A DNA stretch of 64,000 nt, from contig JACJXZ010000004.1 in NCBI GenBank assembly GCA_020636375.1, positions 372,001 to 436,000 of the forward strand. The letters are read 5' to 3'. Of this stretch, positions 52,975 through 60,753 are shown one piece after another (the stretch's first letter is position 1; every line of letters starts with the position of its first letter). Under the pieces are notes generated by a model, which was given only the letters and a program-made list of their open reading frames with translations, did not search any database and had not been told where the DNA came from. This stretch comes from Lewinellaceae bacterium. Lineage in GTDB: Bacteria > Bacteroidota > Bacteroidia > Chitinophagales > Saprospiraceae. Made by a program: the position numbers and the translations under genes.

Positions 52975-53958
52975 TCACCCTTCTCCACAACCACCGCCAT
53001 TCAGGAATACCTCCTGCCCATCCCTTTGCCATTTGATGCCGAACAGTGCCTCCAGCGTCTGCAATACTGCTTCCAGCGGCTCCCGGTCGAAGCTGGCCGT
53101 GAAGCGGCAGTTGGCCAGGTTTGGGTTTTCGAATGTCAATTCTGCGCCGTACGCTTCCTTCAGCACCTGGGCTGCCTCCTTCAGGCTGGCATTTTGGAAA
53201 ACCAGCTTTCGGGTCCTGCCGGCGATCCGGTTGGCGGCTTCGGGGTCCAGGCGCTGAAGGCTGCCGCTGGGCTTGTCCAGCAAGGCGCCTTCGCCCTCTG
53301 CCAGCACCACCTGTTGTCCTTCCGCGCCTTTGGGATAGAAGGCTACCTTTCCAGAGTTGACCTGCACCCAGGCCGTGCTGCTGTCCGGGTAGGCCATCAG
53401 GCCAAAGGAGGTGCCCAGGACGCGCACGGCGGCGGCATCGGTTTCGATGAGGAAGGGGCGGGCTTCCTCCCGCGCCACTTCGAAGTAGGCCCTGCCGGAA
53501 AGGCGGACGAGCCGTTCTTTGCCGGCGAAGGATTCCGGATAGCGCAAAGTGGATTGCTCGCTGAGCCATACCTTGCTGCCGTCGGGCAGCAATACTGCCT
53601 CTCTGGCCGGTTGCCCGCCTTGCCGGGCCTCCAGCAGGGGATTTGGCTGTATTAAGCTCCACGTGAAATAGCCGGCCACCAAGAAGACAACCGCCGCTGC
53701 TGCGCGGGCCAATATGGGCATCCACCGGGCTGGCCGGCGGCTCCGGCGGCGCACTTGTTGCCAGGCGGCATCCACATCCGGCGCTTCAGGTTGCAGGGCT
53801 TTGCCCGAGGCTTCCCACAGGCGCTGCACGCGCTGGAATTCCCGGCGGTTGTCCGGGCTGGCTTCCAGCCAGGCTTCCATGGCCTGGCGCCCGGCGGCGG
53901 TGGCATGGCCGTTGAGGTAGTCGATGATGTCTGCGTAGTCCATTGATTGTGTTTTCAT
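52975..53958 (-). CDS. FecR-type anti-sigma/signal-transfer protein (327 aa)
   Basis: The N-terminal cytoplasmic anti-sigma part has DIIDYLNGHATAAGRQAMEAWL and EFQRVQRLWEASGK; one membrane helix lies at about 84-104 (AAAAVVFLVAGYFTWSLI); the periplasmic FecR domain has VLLPDGSKVWLSEQSTLRYPE and GRAYFEVAREEARPFLIET, and the C-terminal STN-like DUF4974 has FQNASLKEAAQVLKEAYGAEL. It should relay the receptor signal to the sigma factor at 55903-56439, which is normally immediately upstream but here lies 1.9 kb away behind inserted DNA. Confidence 0.9.
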   Translation of the reverse strand: MKTQSMDYADIIDYLNGHATAAGRQAMEAWLEASPDNRREFQRVQRLWEASGKALQPEAPDVDAAWQQVRRRSRRPARWMPILARAAAAVVFLVAGYFTWSLIQPNPLLEARQGGQPAREAVLLPDGSKVWLSEQSTLRYPESFAGKERLVRLSGRAYFEVAREEARPFLIETDAAAVRVLGTSFGLMAYPDSSTAWVQVNSGKVAFYPKGAEGQQVVLAEGEGALLDKPSGSLQRLDPEAANRIAGRTRKLVFQNASLKEAAQVLKEAYGAELTFENPNLANCRFTASFDREPLEAVLQTLEALFGIKWQRDGQEVFLNGGGCGEG

Positions 53959-54063
53959 CTGTAAGACAAGGGAAATTGGGGGGAGGGGGAAAAAGGGAGG
54001 GATTTTTTGAAAGTATGGCGGAGGGCAAAGGGTTAAAACGAAAACCTATCGGCGCATCCCGTT

Positions 54064-54116
54064 GCAAGATGACACCTTTTTTGCTCGGCGGGAGCATTAA
54101 GGAAAAAGATGTCACC
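54064..54116. repeat. REP-like hairpin A
   Basis: Imperfect palindrome gcaagatgacacc ... gatgtcacc with a GC-rich centre. The flanking words (acgaaaacctatcggcgcat upstream) are shared in diverged form with copies B and D. Confidence 0.8.
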
Positions 54117-54117
54117 T

Positions 54118-54192
54118 CGCGGGCGTTGGGCAAAGGGAACTCTTTTAATGCAAAGCGAAAACTAATTGGGCATTGCGCCGCAAGATGACACC
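54118..54192. repeat. REP-like unit B (left half only)
   Basis: gcgggcgttgggcaaagggaa up to gcaagatgacacc (54180-54192), almost the same as 55177-55250, but the right arm is missing. Confidence 0.7.
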
Positions 54193-54289
54193 CTTGCGGG
54201 TTGACGGCAGGGACTTTTCCCTGAAGAACTTAATAAATTCAAACAGCGTTTGTATATTACCATTTTAAAAGACTACAAAATCTAAGCGT

Positions 54290-54544
54290 ATGGCACTGGT
54301 AATTGAAGATAAAGATTTGCGTACTGCTCATATTACTGAAGAAGAGTTGCTTCTGGAAATTGCTATTTTGCTCTACCAACAACGGCGCTTTACCATGGGC
54401 CAGGCCAGCCGGTTTGCCGGAATGAACAGAATCTTATTCCAAAAAGAACTGGGAAAAAGAGAGATTCCGGTAAATTATGATGTTGAGGATTTGGAAGAAG
54501 ATTTGCAAACTCTTGGAATAGAAATTGATGATCGTAGTAAGTGA
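54290..54544 (+). CDS. UPF0175-type antitoxin (84 aa)
   Basis: Short acidic protein with ITEEELLLEIAILLYQQRRF, TMGQASRFAGMNRILFQKEL (helix-turn-helix-like) and the C-terminal IPVNYDVEDLEEDLQTLG, all standard for UPF0175, the usual partner of PIN/DUF3368 toxins. It overlaps the toxin gene by 17 bp. GC content is visibly lower than that of neighbouring genes, and the pair sits between REP-like copies, both pointing to horizontal acquisition. It would neutralise the toxin and repress the pair. Confidence 0.88.
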   Translation: MALVIEDKDLRTAHITEEELLLEIAILLYQQRRFTMGQASRFAGMNRILFQKELGKREIPVNYDVEDLEEDLQTLGIEIDDRSK

Positions 54545-55013
54545 TACCACTGCCATAAGTAACTTGGTCCAAATAAACCAACTGGAATTACTCGAAAAAA
54601 TATACCGTCGAATCATCATTCCTAAAAGTGTTCATGATGAATTACTGGCCCTTAATAGTTTCGGGATACCTATTCAAAAAATCCTAAAGCAAGAATGGAT
54701 TGAAATCAAAGAAGTTAGTTCTGGAACTTTGTTGGAGAAGTTTTTAGCGGAACTGGACCAAGGCGAAGCAGAGGCTGTTGTATTAGCAATTGAACTGAAA
54801 GCCGACTTTTTGTTAATAGACGAGAAACTGGGTAGGCGAATTGCTAAAGAGAATCAAATCCCCATAATAGGCACTTTAGGCATTTTATTGAAAAGCAAAG
54901 AACTGGGGCTGATAGGAAGTGTGCAAGAACAAATGGATGCCCTCCGTAATATTGGGTTCTGGATAAATGCTGATTTATACAATAAGATGCTTAATCTGGA
55001 GAAGAAAGTATGA
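54528..55013 (+). CDS. DUF3368 PIN-like toxin (161 aa)
   Basis: ATG at 54528 (a TTG precedes it by one codon). PIN-type acidic residues: Asp in VVSDTTAISNL (about 6), Glu in DQGEAEAVVLAIE (about 83), Asp in FLLIDEKLGRRIA (about 100). PIN toxins are Mg-dependent RNases. Length and the segment IIGTLGILLKSKELGLI match DUF3368. AT-rich like its antitoxin. Confidence 0.87.
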   Translation: MIVVSDTTAISNLVQINQLELLEKIYRRIIIPKSVHDELLALNSFGIPIQKILKQEWIEIKEVSSGTLLEKFLAELDQGEAEAVVLAIELKADFLLIDEKLGRRIAKENQIPIIGTLGILLKSKELGLIGSVQEQMDALRNIGFWINADLYNKMLNLEKKV

Positions 55014-55100
55014 TATGCCGGATGGGCATAAACAAGCATATCCCTTTCTCCGCTGGCAGCTTGTAGCTCGTCGAAGGCCGCCGGATTAGCGCTTTGGCCC

Positions 55101-55178
55101 GCGAGGGTGACATCTTCCCTCCCCGGCTCCTCCTTGTGGGAAGAGCCTGTCCCGGCTTTTGTCGGGATGCCATCTCGC
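55101..55178. repeat. REP-like hairpin C (inverted)
   Basis: gcgagggtgacatc at the left and gatgccatctcgc at the right, with an inner gtcccggc/gtcgggat hairpin; opposite orientation to A, B, D and E. Confidence 0.7.
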
Positions 55179-55237
55179 GGGCGTTGGGCAAAGGGAAGGC
55201 TTTTAAAGCAAAACGAAAGCTAGCTGGGCATTGCGCC

Positions 55238-55296
55238 GCAAGATGACACCCTTTCCCTCAGCGCCGGGGCTATAAGGGAAAAAGATGTCACCTTGC
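55238..55296. repeat. REP-like hairpin D, on the 3' side of the RAYT gene
   Basis: gcaagatgacacc (55238-55250) ... gatgtcaccttgc (55284-55296). Direct copy of E (55854-55911); the two enclose the transposase gene. Confidence 0.85.
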
Positions 55297-55319
55297 TGCT
55301 TTGTTGCTTTGCTGGCCGG

Positions 55320-55799
55320 CTAATCTTCAATCAAAAGATCCTCCATCCCGTTATAATCCGCTTTCAGTTGGTGAAATTCGACGAAGTGCTGTTTCCCTCC
55401 GAACCAATCCAGCACCTGTGTCCGTTCCAGGCTGGTGGGCTTTTCGGAAAGGAAGGCCCGGTAAGAGCTCCATTGGTAAGCAGTAAAATCTTTAACCAGC
55501 TTGTGCATCAACTGCTTCTGAGGGGCTGTCCGGTCCACCGCTTTTATGTTTTGAACATGCTCATAAATTTCTGGCATGCTTCGGATTCTTACCAGCAGGT
55601 GAAAGTGGTTGTCAAGCAGGCAGTAGGCGTAGGTGTGGAGGTAATCCTGGAGGTATTCCTTGTATTTTTCCAGGAAGAGAATCCGGTTATCATCGTTGCG
55701 GAATAGCAGTTCTTTGTTGTTGGTCCGGTTGTAGACGTGGTAGTAGTAGTCGGCGTGGAGTTGGGCGAGGTGGTTTTTAGGTATGTGTTCGTCCTTCAT
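55320..55799 (-). CDS. REP-associated tyrosine transposase (RAYT, Y1/IS200-like), internally deleted (159 aa)
   Basis: The start is placed at ATG 55799; the longer frame upstream runs into hairpin E. DYYYHVYNRTNNKELLFRND and FLEKYKEYLQDYLHTYAYCL, then LLDNHFHLLVRI with the His-x-His metal site (about 73-75), are typical of TnpA-REP. After MHKLVKD the chain jumps directly to FTAYQWSSYRAFLSE, which normally stands some 70 residues later; the region with the catalytic Tyr (F-x-x-Y...N) and the YIHNNPVKHG block is missing. So this copy is probably inactive. The flanking D and E hairpins are its likely substrate. Confidence 0.85.
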   Translation of the reverse strand: MKDEHIPKNHLAQLHADYYYHVYNRTNNKELLFRNDDNRILFLEKYKEYLQDYLHTYAYCLLDNHFHLLVRIRSMPEIYEHVQNIKAVDRTAPQKQLMHKLVKDFTAYQWSSYRAFLSEKPTSLERTQVLDWFGGKQHFVEFHQLKADYNGMEDLLIED

Positions 55800-55853
55800 C
55801 CTGTCTGATATTTGGTTGCTTTGAAAATAGGATTCTTTTTGCAAGCAACTATC

Positions 55854-55911
55854 GCAAGATGACACCTTTTTCTCCTCAGGAGGGTCATAGGGGAAAAAGA
55901 TGTCACCTTGC
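55854..55911. repeat. REP-like hairpin E, overlapping the 3' end of the sigma gene
   Basis: gcaagatgacacc (55854-55866) ... gatgtcaccttgc (55899-55911). Its right end supplies the stop codon and last codons of the sigma factor (55903). Confidence 0.85.
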
Positions 55912-56439
55912 TGCCTGGCGCCCTCCCAAAAACGTCCTCAGCCTGCTCAGCGCTATCTTAATCTGCGACTTGACCGTTTCTTTGGAAATGCCCAGCTCTT
56001 CGGCGATCTCGCCGTAGGTGAGGCCGGCCTGGCGGCTGAGCTGGAAAATGATGCGGCATTGTTCGGGCAGGGCGGCGATGCCTTGTTGCACCAGGCGAAG
56101 CAAATCCTCCTGTCCGGGTTCCTGCTCCGGCGGCTCGGCGGCGAGCTGTTCTGCTGCTTCAGGAGGCAGGGGTGCTTCCCGTGCCCATTTGCTCCGGAGG
56201 TGGTTGATCGCCCGGTTGCGCACGGCAGCATACAGGTAGGCTTTAACTGAGGTAGAAATGTGCAGTTCCTCCCGCTTTTCCCAAAGCCGGACGAAAACGT
56301 CCTGCACAATTTCTTCGGCGTCTTCCTGTCGCCATAGGTACCGGCAGGCGTAGTAGTACAGCTCTTCGTAGTGCTGCCGGAACAGTGCTTCGAAGGCGGC
56401 AGCGCTTAATCCATGAATGGGGCGACCCTCCTCTTTCAT
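55903..56439 (-). CDS. FecI-like ECF sigma factor (178 aa)
   Basis: Region 2: FRQHYEELYYYACRYLWRQEDAEEIVQDVFVRLWEKREEL; region 4: LPEQCRIIFQLSRQAGLTYGEIAEELGISKETVKSQIKIAL with helix-turn-helix. Family: Bacteroidota FecI-like sigma factors acting with FecR and STN-type TonB receptors, hence the partner of 52975-53958. Its last residues (QAAR) and stop come from REP-like element E. Upstream it overlaps a truncated gene by ATGA. The true C-terminus before element insertion may have been different. Confidence 0.9.
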   Translation of the reverse strand: MKEEGRPIHGLSAAAFEALFRQHYEELYYYACRYLWRQEDAEEIVQDVFVRLWEKREELHISTSVKAYLYAAVRNRAINHLRSKWAREAPLPPEAAEQLAAEPPEQEPGQEDLLRLVQQGIAALPEQCRIIFQLSRQAGLTYGEIAEELGISKETVKSQIKIALSRLRTFLGGRQAAR

Positions 56440-56663
56440 GCAATAAAAGTAAGCATTCCTGTGTTTTCAGATTTCTCAGAAAGAAGGTTGCCCATTCCCG
56501 ACAGGGCCGCTTTTAACTCCTCGTACCTCTCCAGAGACTCTACCCGGTAGCAGAGGTGGTCCAGCTCGTAATTTGATACGTCGACCCCTTCCTCCTGCAG
56601 GGCGTTGAACAGGCGGTCCAGAAAGAAAGAAGGATTTCCCAATATGTCGTAAACGGGATGCAT
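56436..56663 (-). CDS. N-terminal fragment of a YecM/VOC-type protein (75 aa)
   Basis: ATG at 56663. DILGNPSFFLDRLFNALQEE ... NYELDHLCYRVESLERYEEL resembles the N-terminus of YecM-like VOC-fold proteins (usually about 180 aa), but the chain stops after LLSEKSENTGMLTFIA. The TGA overlaps the sigma factor ATG (ATGA). A truncated gene whose only present use may be translational coupling to the sigma factor. Confidence 0.55.
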   Translation of the reverse strand: MHPVYDILGNPSFFLDRLFNALQEEGVDVSNYELDHLCYRVESLERYEELKAALSGMGNLLSEKSENTGMLTFIA

Positions 56664-56718
56664 GGTTGCAGGTTTGTTCTTGTTATTCCGCTCTTTTATC
56701 GCAAGGCGAAGCCAAGCA

Positions 56719-56752
56719 ATATAACCATATAACCATATAACCATATAACCAT
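56719..56752. repeat. Tandem words (atataacc)
   Basis: Four exact ataaccat iterations between the NUDIX gene's stop and the YecM fragment's start. Confidence 0.8.
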
Positions 56753-57303
56753 CACACCTCGCTCTCTCCCAGCAAATACCCCACCCGCATCAGCGCCACC
56801 ATCGACAATGCGTCGGTGATCTCCCCCCGGAAGACCATCTCCAGCGCTTCCCGGAAGGGCAGTTTCCGGACCTTTAGTTCCTCTGTTTCTTCCGGCCGGG
56901 ACGGCCCAAAGCTCAGATCCCGCGCCAGAAAGGCCATGCCGGCTTCGTCGGTCACCGAGTTGGAGGTGTGCAGGTCCAGGATCCGCATCCACCTCCCGGC
57001 GCGGATGCCGGTTTCCTCTTCCAGTTCCCGCCGGGCGCTCTCCAGCGGGCTTTCGGCGCCGATCAGGCAGCCGCCCTCCGGTATCTCCCAGCTGTACTGC
57101 CCCAGCGTGTACCGGTACTGGCCCACCAGCCAGGTGTTTTCCTCCTCGTCGAGCGGGACGATGCCGATGGCCAGGTTCTTGAAGTGCACCAGGCCGTAGA
57201 TGCCGTCCGTCCCGGTTGGCGTGACCACCTCCCGGTGGGTGACCTGTATCCAGGGGTTGTCGTATACCACGTTATTGGAAAGCGTCTTCCAGGGGTTTTT
57301 CAT
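56752..57303 (-). CDS. NUDIX hydrolase, ADP-ribose pyrophosphatase-like (183 aa)
   Basis: ATG at 57303 (a TTG precedes it by two codons). The Nudix box GX5EX7REUXEEXGU is seen in the segment from GGCLIGAESPLESARRELEE onward (about residues 78-100), with the Glu pair that binds the metal. Surrounding strands GIYGLVHFKNLAIGIVPLDE and TWLVGQYRYTLGQYSWEIPE are those of ADP-ribose/NDP-sugar pyrophosphatases. Likely a house-cleaning enzyme. Divergent from the DinB gene across a palindromic 256-bp region. Confidence 0.9.
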   Translation of the reverse strand: MKNPWKTLSNNVVYDNPWIQVTHREVVTPTGTDGIYGLVHFKNLAIGIVPLDEEENTWLVGQYRYTLGQYSWEIPEGGCLIGAESPLESARRELEEETGIRAGRWMRILDLHTSNSVTDEAGMAFLARDLSFGPSRPEETEELKVRKLPFREALEMVFRGEITDALSMVALMRVGYLLGESEV

Positions 57304-57314
57304 AAACAACTGTT

Positions 57315-57487
57315 ATTAGTAGGTGTTATGGTGTTTCGGTGTTGCGGTATTATGGCCCTTCCATTCGTCAAGGTAAGTATTGTGGTTGAACTAATGCAAA
57401 AACCTGCCGTTAGATTCGGCAAGATTCCTGTAAGCATCGGGCCGCAAAACCACAAAACCGTAAAACCGAAATACCAAAAAAGTCACG
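57315..57487. repeat. Large imperfect palindrome made of repeated words
   Basis: The left arm (gttatggtgtttcggtgttg ..., 57315-57350) and the right arm (gccgcaaaaccacaaaaccg ..., 57450-57487) are complementary in most positions; both are iterations of an 8- to 9-bp word. It lies in the divergent promoter region of the NUDIX and DinB genes. Confidence 0.55.
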
Positions 57488-57513
57488 AATTCCCTATCTT
57501 GGTCACCCCAACA

Positions 57514-57556
57514 ACAATATAACAATATAACAATATAACAATATAACAATATAACA
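57514..57556. repeat. Tandem words (aacaatat) ending at the DinB start
   Basis: Five exact ataacaat iterations, stopping about 10 bp before the ATG at 57566. Same position relative to the start codon as the repeat before rnfE. Confidence 0.85.
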
Positions 57557-57565
57557 ACCATCACC

Positions 57566-58111
57566 ATGACCCCCTCCCTCGACCGCCGCCTGGCCAGGAT
57601 GGACCAGCGCCTGCAAAGCCTGCTGGGCGACCTGTCCGCTTACGACAACGAAACCCTCAACCGCCAGCCTGCCGACGGCGGCTGGTCGGCCCTGCAGGTC
57701 ATGCACCACCTCATCCTGGCCGAAGAGGGTTCGGTGAAATACGTCAAAAAGAAACTGAGCTTCAACCCCGAGTTGAAACCCGCCGGCCTCGCCAGCGGCT
57801 GGCGGTCCTTCCTGCTGAATTTTTACTTCGGCCTGCCCTTTAAGTTCAAGGCGCCTCCCGGGGTAGGGGACGGCGCCCTTCCTGCCCGGTCTGATTTAAA
57901 AGAAACCTCGGAGCGCTGGCTGGCCGGCCGCAAAGCCATGCGCGAATACCTGGAAGGCCTGCCGCCGGATTTGTTCCGGAAATCCGTCTACCGCCATCCC
58001 TTTGCCGGCAGGATGAGCCTGGAAGGCATGGTGAAGTTTTTCGACGGCCATTTCGAGCGGCACCGGAAGCAGATTGAGCGGGTGCTGGGGGAAGTGGCTG
58101 GGAAGGGTTAA
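57566..58111 (+). CDS. DinB-like four-helix protein (181 aa)
   Basis: NRQPADGGWSALQVMHHLILAEEGSVKYVKKKL (first metal-site His in HH), ADLKETSERWLAGRK-like SDLKETSERWLAGRKAMREYLEGLP and the C-terminal FFDGHFERHRKQIERVLGE with H-x-x-x-H are DinB/YfiT features. Members are metal-dependent transferases or of unknown activity. A possible role in thiol or stress metabolism cannot be read from the context. Confidence 0.85.
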   Translation: MTPSLDRRLARMDQRLQSLLGDLSAYDNETLNRQPADGGWSALQVMHHLILAEEGSVKYVKKKLSFNPELKPAGLASGWRSFLLNFYFGLPFKFKAPPGVGDGALPARSDLKETSERWLAGRKAMREYLEGLPPDLFRKSVYRHPFAGRMSLEGMVKFFDGHFERHRKQIERVLGEVAGKG

Positions 58112-58287
58112 AAGTTGGACAAAAGTTGCCGGGGTTGTGCGCCGCCTGTCCCGAACTCGATTCGGGGGTATACGGACACGGCGGGAACCTTTGAGTGTGC
58201 GATGCCTGCCCTGACTTCGGCGAGAGCACAGTTGAACGCTGGACAGAAGGGTCCGGCCGTTCGACGGGTAACGGGACGGGTAGCCAC

Positions 58288-59157
58288 CTACTCAAACAAC
58301 ACATCCATAGTCAGGCTATTATCTATCAATTCCTGACAATATTTATTGTCCAAAACACCATAAGAAGTAATCATCGTCAGGAAAATCTGTTTCTTTGTCT
58401 TTGTCACTTCTTTAAATATGGCTATTTTATTGCGTAGCTGCTCTGCATAAGATTTGGAAATGGAAAAAGCCGTTTTATGAAATTTGATTTCACATAAATT
58501 AATTGCCTGGTCGTTTCTGTCGATCAATAAATCAATTTGGGCCCCTGGCAATACTTCATTTCCCTGAAAAATAAAACTTGATGTTTCGGTATAAATGCCG
58601 CCAATCCTTAAAGCCTCTTTGATGGCGATGATGTGCTTTAGGCAAAGACTTTCAAAAGCATACCCACTCCAACTGGCGAATATAGCCGTTTGGCTAAGCG
58701 CCTGCCATGCATCTTGCACGTTCCGCTTTCTTTTTTCGATAAAATTGATGTAAAAGAGGGAATACTCATCCGATAAAACATATATCGTTGATATTTTGAA
58801 CAGCACTTTTGCCTGCTTTCACTTCTTTCAAATAATGCGGGATGCCGCCCATTATCATATAAATCAATAAATTAACTGGTGAAATGCTTCCAACCAGTTT
58901 TTTGGCAATTTCAGTTTAAATTGTTTGCCTGCAAATTGTTGCAACAAAAAATGGAAAGACGCTATTTGTTCGCTTCGGGGAGCGCTTTGGACGCCTGTGA
59001 ATTCTAAATCAATAAGCCCGTCGTAAACCGACCGGACCAAAAAGGTTTTCCCTACCCGCCTGCGTCCCGTGATCGCAACCATTTCTGATTCATCCGACTT
59101 AAGGGCGTCCTCTAAAATTGCTTGTTCTTTTTCCCGGCCAATCAGTTTTTTTGCCAT
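58288..59157 (-). pseudogene. AAA ATPase with DUF234-type C-terminus, internally deleted
   Basis: The N-terminal piece (59157-58864) has IGREKEQAILEDAL, Walker A ITGRRRVGKTFLV and EFTGVQSAPRSEQI, then stops at FHQLIY. The C-terminal piece (58806-58288) has the PDDEXK-like DUF234 domain (GAQIDLLIDRNDQAINLCEIKFHKT). In between, out-of-frame remnants read MGGIPHYLKEVKAGKSAVQN, also family-typical; Walker B and about 130 further residues are missing. Low GC relative to neighbours. Such ATPases are common mobile accessory genes in Bacteroidota. Confidence 0.8.
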
Positions 59158-59163
59158 AAAGAG

Positions 59164-59221
59164 TGTTTGATAGCTCGCTAAATCTGTGTAAATACAAATG
59201 GATTTAGCGAGCTATCAAACA
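59164..59221. repeat. Perfect 20-bp inverted repeat upstream of the broken ATPase
   Basis: tgtttgatagctcgctaaat (59164-59183) and its exact complement (59202-59221), with an 18-nt loop. It lies just before the ATPase start codon on the minus strand. Operator, terminator or mobile-element end; cannot be told apart by eye. Confidence 0.85.
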
Positions 59222-59284
59222 TTTATTGGTGATGGAATCAGATGATATGGCTTGTTTTGGACAATGCTTTTTTACCCAAAACCC

Positions 59285-60625
59285 CTAAAACAACACCCCC
59301 GCAATCGCCGCCGTCAGAAAGCAGGCCACTGTGCCGCCGATCAGCGCTTTGATGCCGAACTCGGTAAGTGTCTTTCGCTGGCCGGGCGCGATGGCGCCGA
59401 TGCCGCCGATCTGAATGCCGATGGAGGCGAAGTTGGCAAAGCCGCAGAGGGCGTAGGTGGAGATAAGCAGCGATTTGTAGCTCATCTGGTCCTTCAGCCC
59501 TTCCAGGGCGGCGTAGGCGAAGAATTCGTTGAGGGTGGTTTTCAGGCCCAGCAACTGGCCGACCAGCAGGATGTCGCTTGTGGGGACGCCCAGCGTCCAG
59601 GCTACCGGGGCGAAGACAACGCCGAGGACGTATTCCATGTTGAAGCCGGCGAAGCGCCCGTCAGTCTGTTGGATGACGTACTCGTTCAGCCCGGTCCAGC
59701 TGCCCAGGCCGTTGATCAGGATGTAATTGAGCATGGCGATAAAGGCCGTGAAGACGAGCAGCATGGCACCTACGTTGATGGCCAGCCGCAGCCCGTCGGT
59801 CGTGCCGCGGGAGATGGCGTCCAGCAGGTTGCTCCCCACATCCTGCCGCGGGATGTCCAGCTTCTGGTGCTCCATGTCCACTTCTCTGGTTTCCGGGAAA
59901 AGCATCTTCGCCGCGACGATGGCCGCCGGGGCCGATATGATGGAAGCGGTGAGCAGGTGGGTGGCGAACAGTTGCTTGGCTTCGGGGTCGGTGCCGCCGA
60001 GAAAGCCGACATAAGCCGCAAAAACGCCGCCGGCAATGGTAGCCATGCCTCCGGTCATCAGGCAGAGGATTTCCGATTTCGACATGTCTTCCAGGTAGGG
60101 CTTGACGACCAGCGGCGCTTCCGTCTGCCCGATGAAGACGTTGGCGGCGGCGGCCAGGCTCTCGGCGCCAGTCAGGTTCATCGTGCGCGTCATCACCCAG
60201 GCAAAGCCTTTGATAATGAGCTGCAGGATGCCCAGGTAATATAAAACGGAGGACAGGGCGGAGAAAAAGACGATAGTCGGCAATACCTTAAAGGCAAAAA
60301 TATAACCTACCGTCACTACATCTCCCGATGCGCCGTCGCTCACCTGCACGACGGCCGGCCATTTGCCCAGCACGAAGTTGGCGCCGGCTTCCGTGAAATC
60401 CAGCACCACGACAAAAAAACTGGCGACAAAATCGAAGGCTTTCTTGACAATGGGGATTCTCAATATGGCGATGGCCAAAACGACCTGCATGCCGATGCCC
60501 ACTCCAATGATCCTCCATTTGATGGCCCTGCGGTCGGCGCTCAGCAGGTAACAGACAACCAAAAGCACAAAAACGCCAAAGGCGCCGCGCAGTAACCCTA
60601 CAAGAAATTCCATGGTCAGTTTCAT
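59285..60625 (-). CDS. Concentrative nucleoside transporter, NupC/CNT family (446 aa)
   Basis: ATG at 60625. Na+- or H+-coupled nucleoside import across the inner membrane. Family marks: LPTIVFFSALSSVLYYLGI, ESLAAAANVFIGQTEAPLVVKPYL, MTGGMATIAGGVFAAYVGFLG and the C-terminal STYALCGFANFASIGIQIGGIG; ten or so membrane helices are visible. It is divergent from the uridine kinase gene, which fits joint nucleoside salvage. A TACTTTTG minus-7 element lies upstream (60673-60666). Confidence 0.93.
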   Translation of the reverse strand: MKLTMEFLVGLLRGAFGVFVLLVVCYLLSADRRAIKWRIIGVGIGMQVVLAIAILRIPIVKKAFDFVASFFVVVLDFTEAGANFVLGKWPAVVQVSDGASGDVVTVGYIFAFKVLPTIVFFSALSSVLYYLGILQLIIKGFAWVMTRTMNLTGAESLAAAANVFIGQTEAPLVVKPYLEDMSKSEILCLMTGGMATIAGGVFAAYVGFLGGTDPEAKQLFATHLLTASIISAPAAIVAAKMLFPETREVDMEHQKLDIPRQDVGSNLLDAISRGTTDGLRLAINVGAMLLVFTAFIAMLNYILINGLGSWTGLNEYVIQQTDGRFAGFNMEYVLGVVFAPVAWTLGVPTSDILLVGQLLGLKTTLNEFFAYAALEGLKDQMSYKSLLISTYALCGFANFASIGIQIGGIGAIAPGQRKTLTEFGIKALIGGTVACFLTAAIAGVLF

Positions 60626-60665
60626 TTTAGAGCGGGGTGTCCTCCCGCCCGCGTAAGCAAACGTC

Positions 60666-60673
60666 CAAAAGTA
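60666..60673 (-). promoter_or_regulatory. Minus-7 element of the nucleoside transporter gene
   Basis: TACTTTTG on the minus strand, matching TAnnTTTG, about 40 bp before the start codon. Confidence 0.45.
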
Positions 60674-60722
60674 ATAAAGTTTTGTTGTTGCGCATGAATT
60701 CGCGAACTCCAATTCAAAATAC

Positions 60723-60730
60723 TACCTTTG
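60723..60730 (+). promoter_or_regulatory. Minus-7 element of the uridine kinase gene
   Basis: TACCTTTG, 23 bp before the ATG at 60754; no clear minus-33 box. A small tgatagtattatca palindrome follows at 60731-60744. Confidence 0.5.
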
Positions 60731-60753
60731 TGATAGTATTATCACTACTAAGT

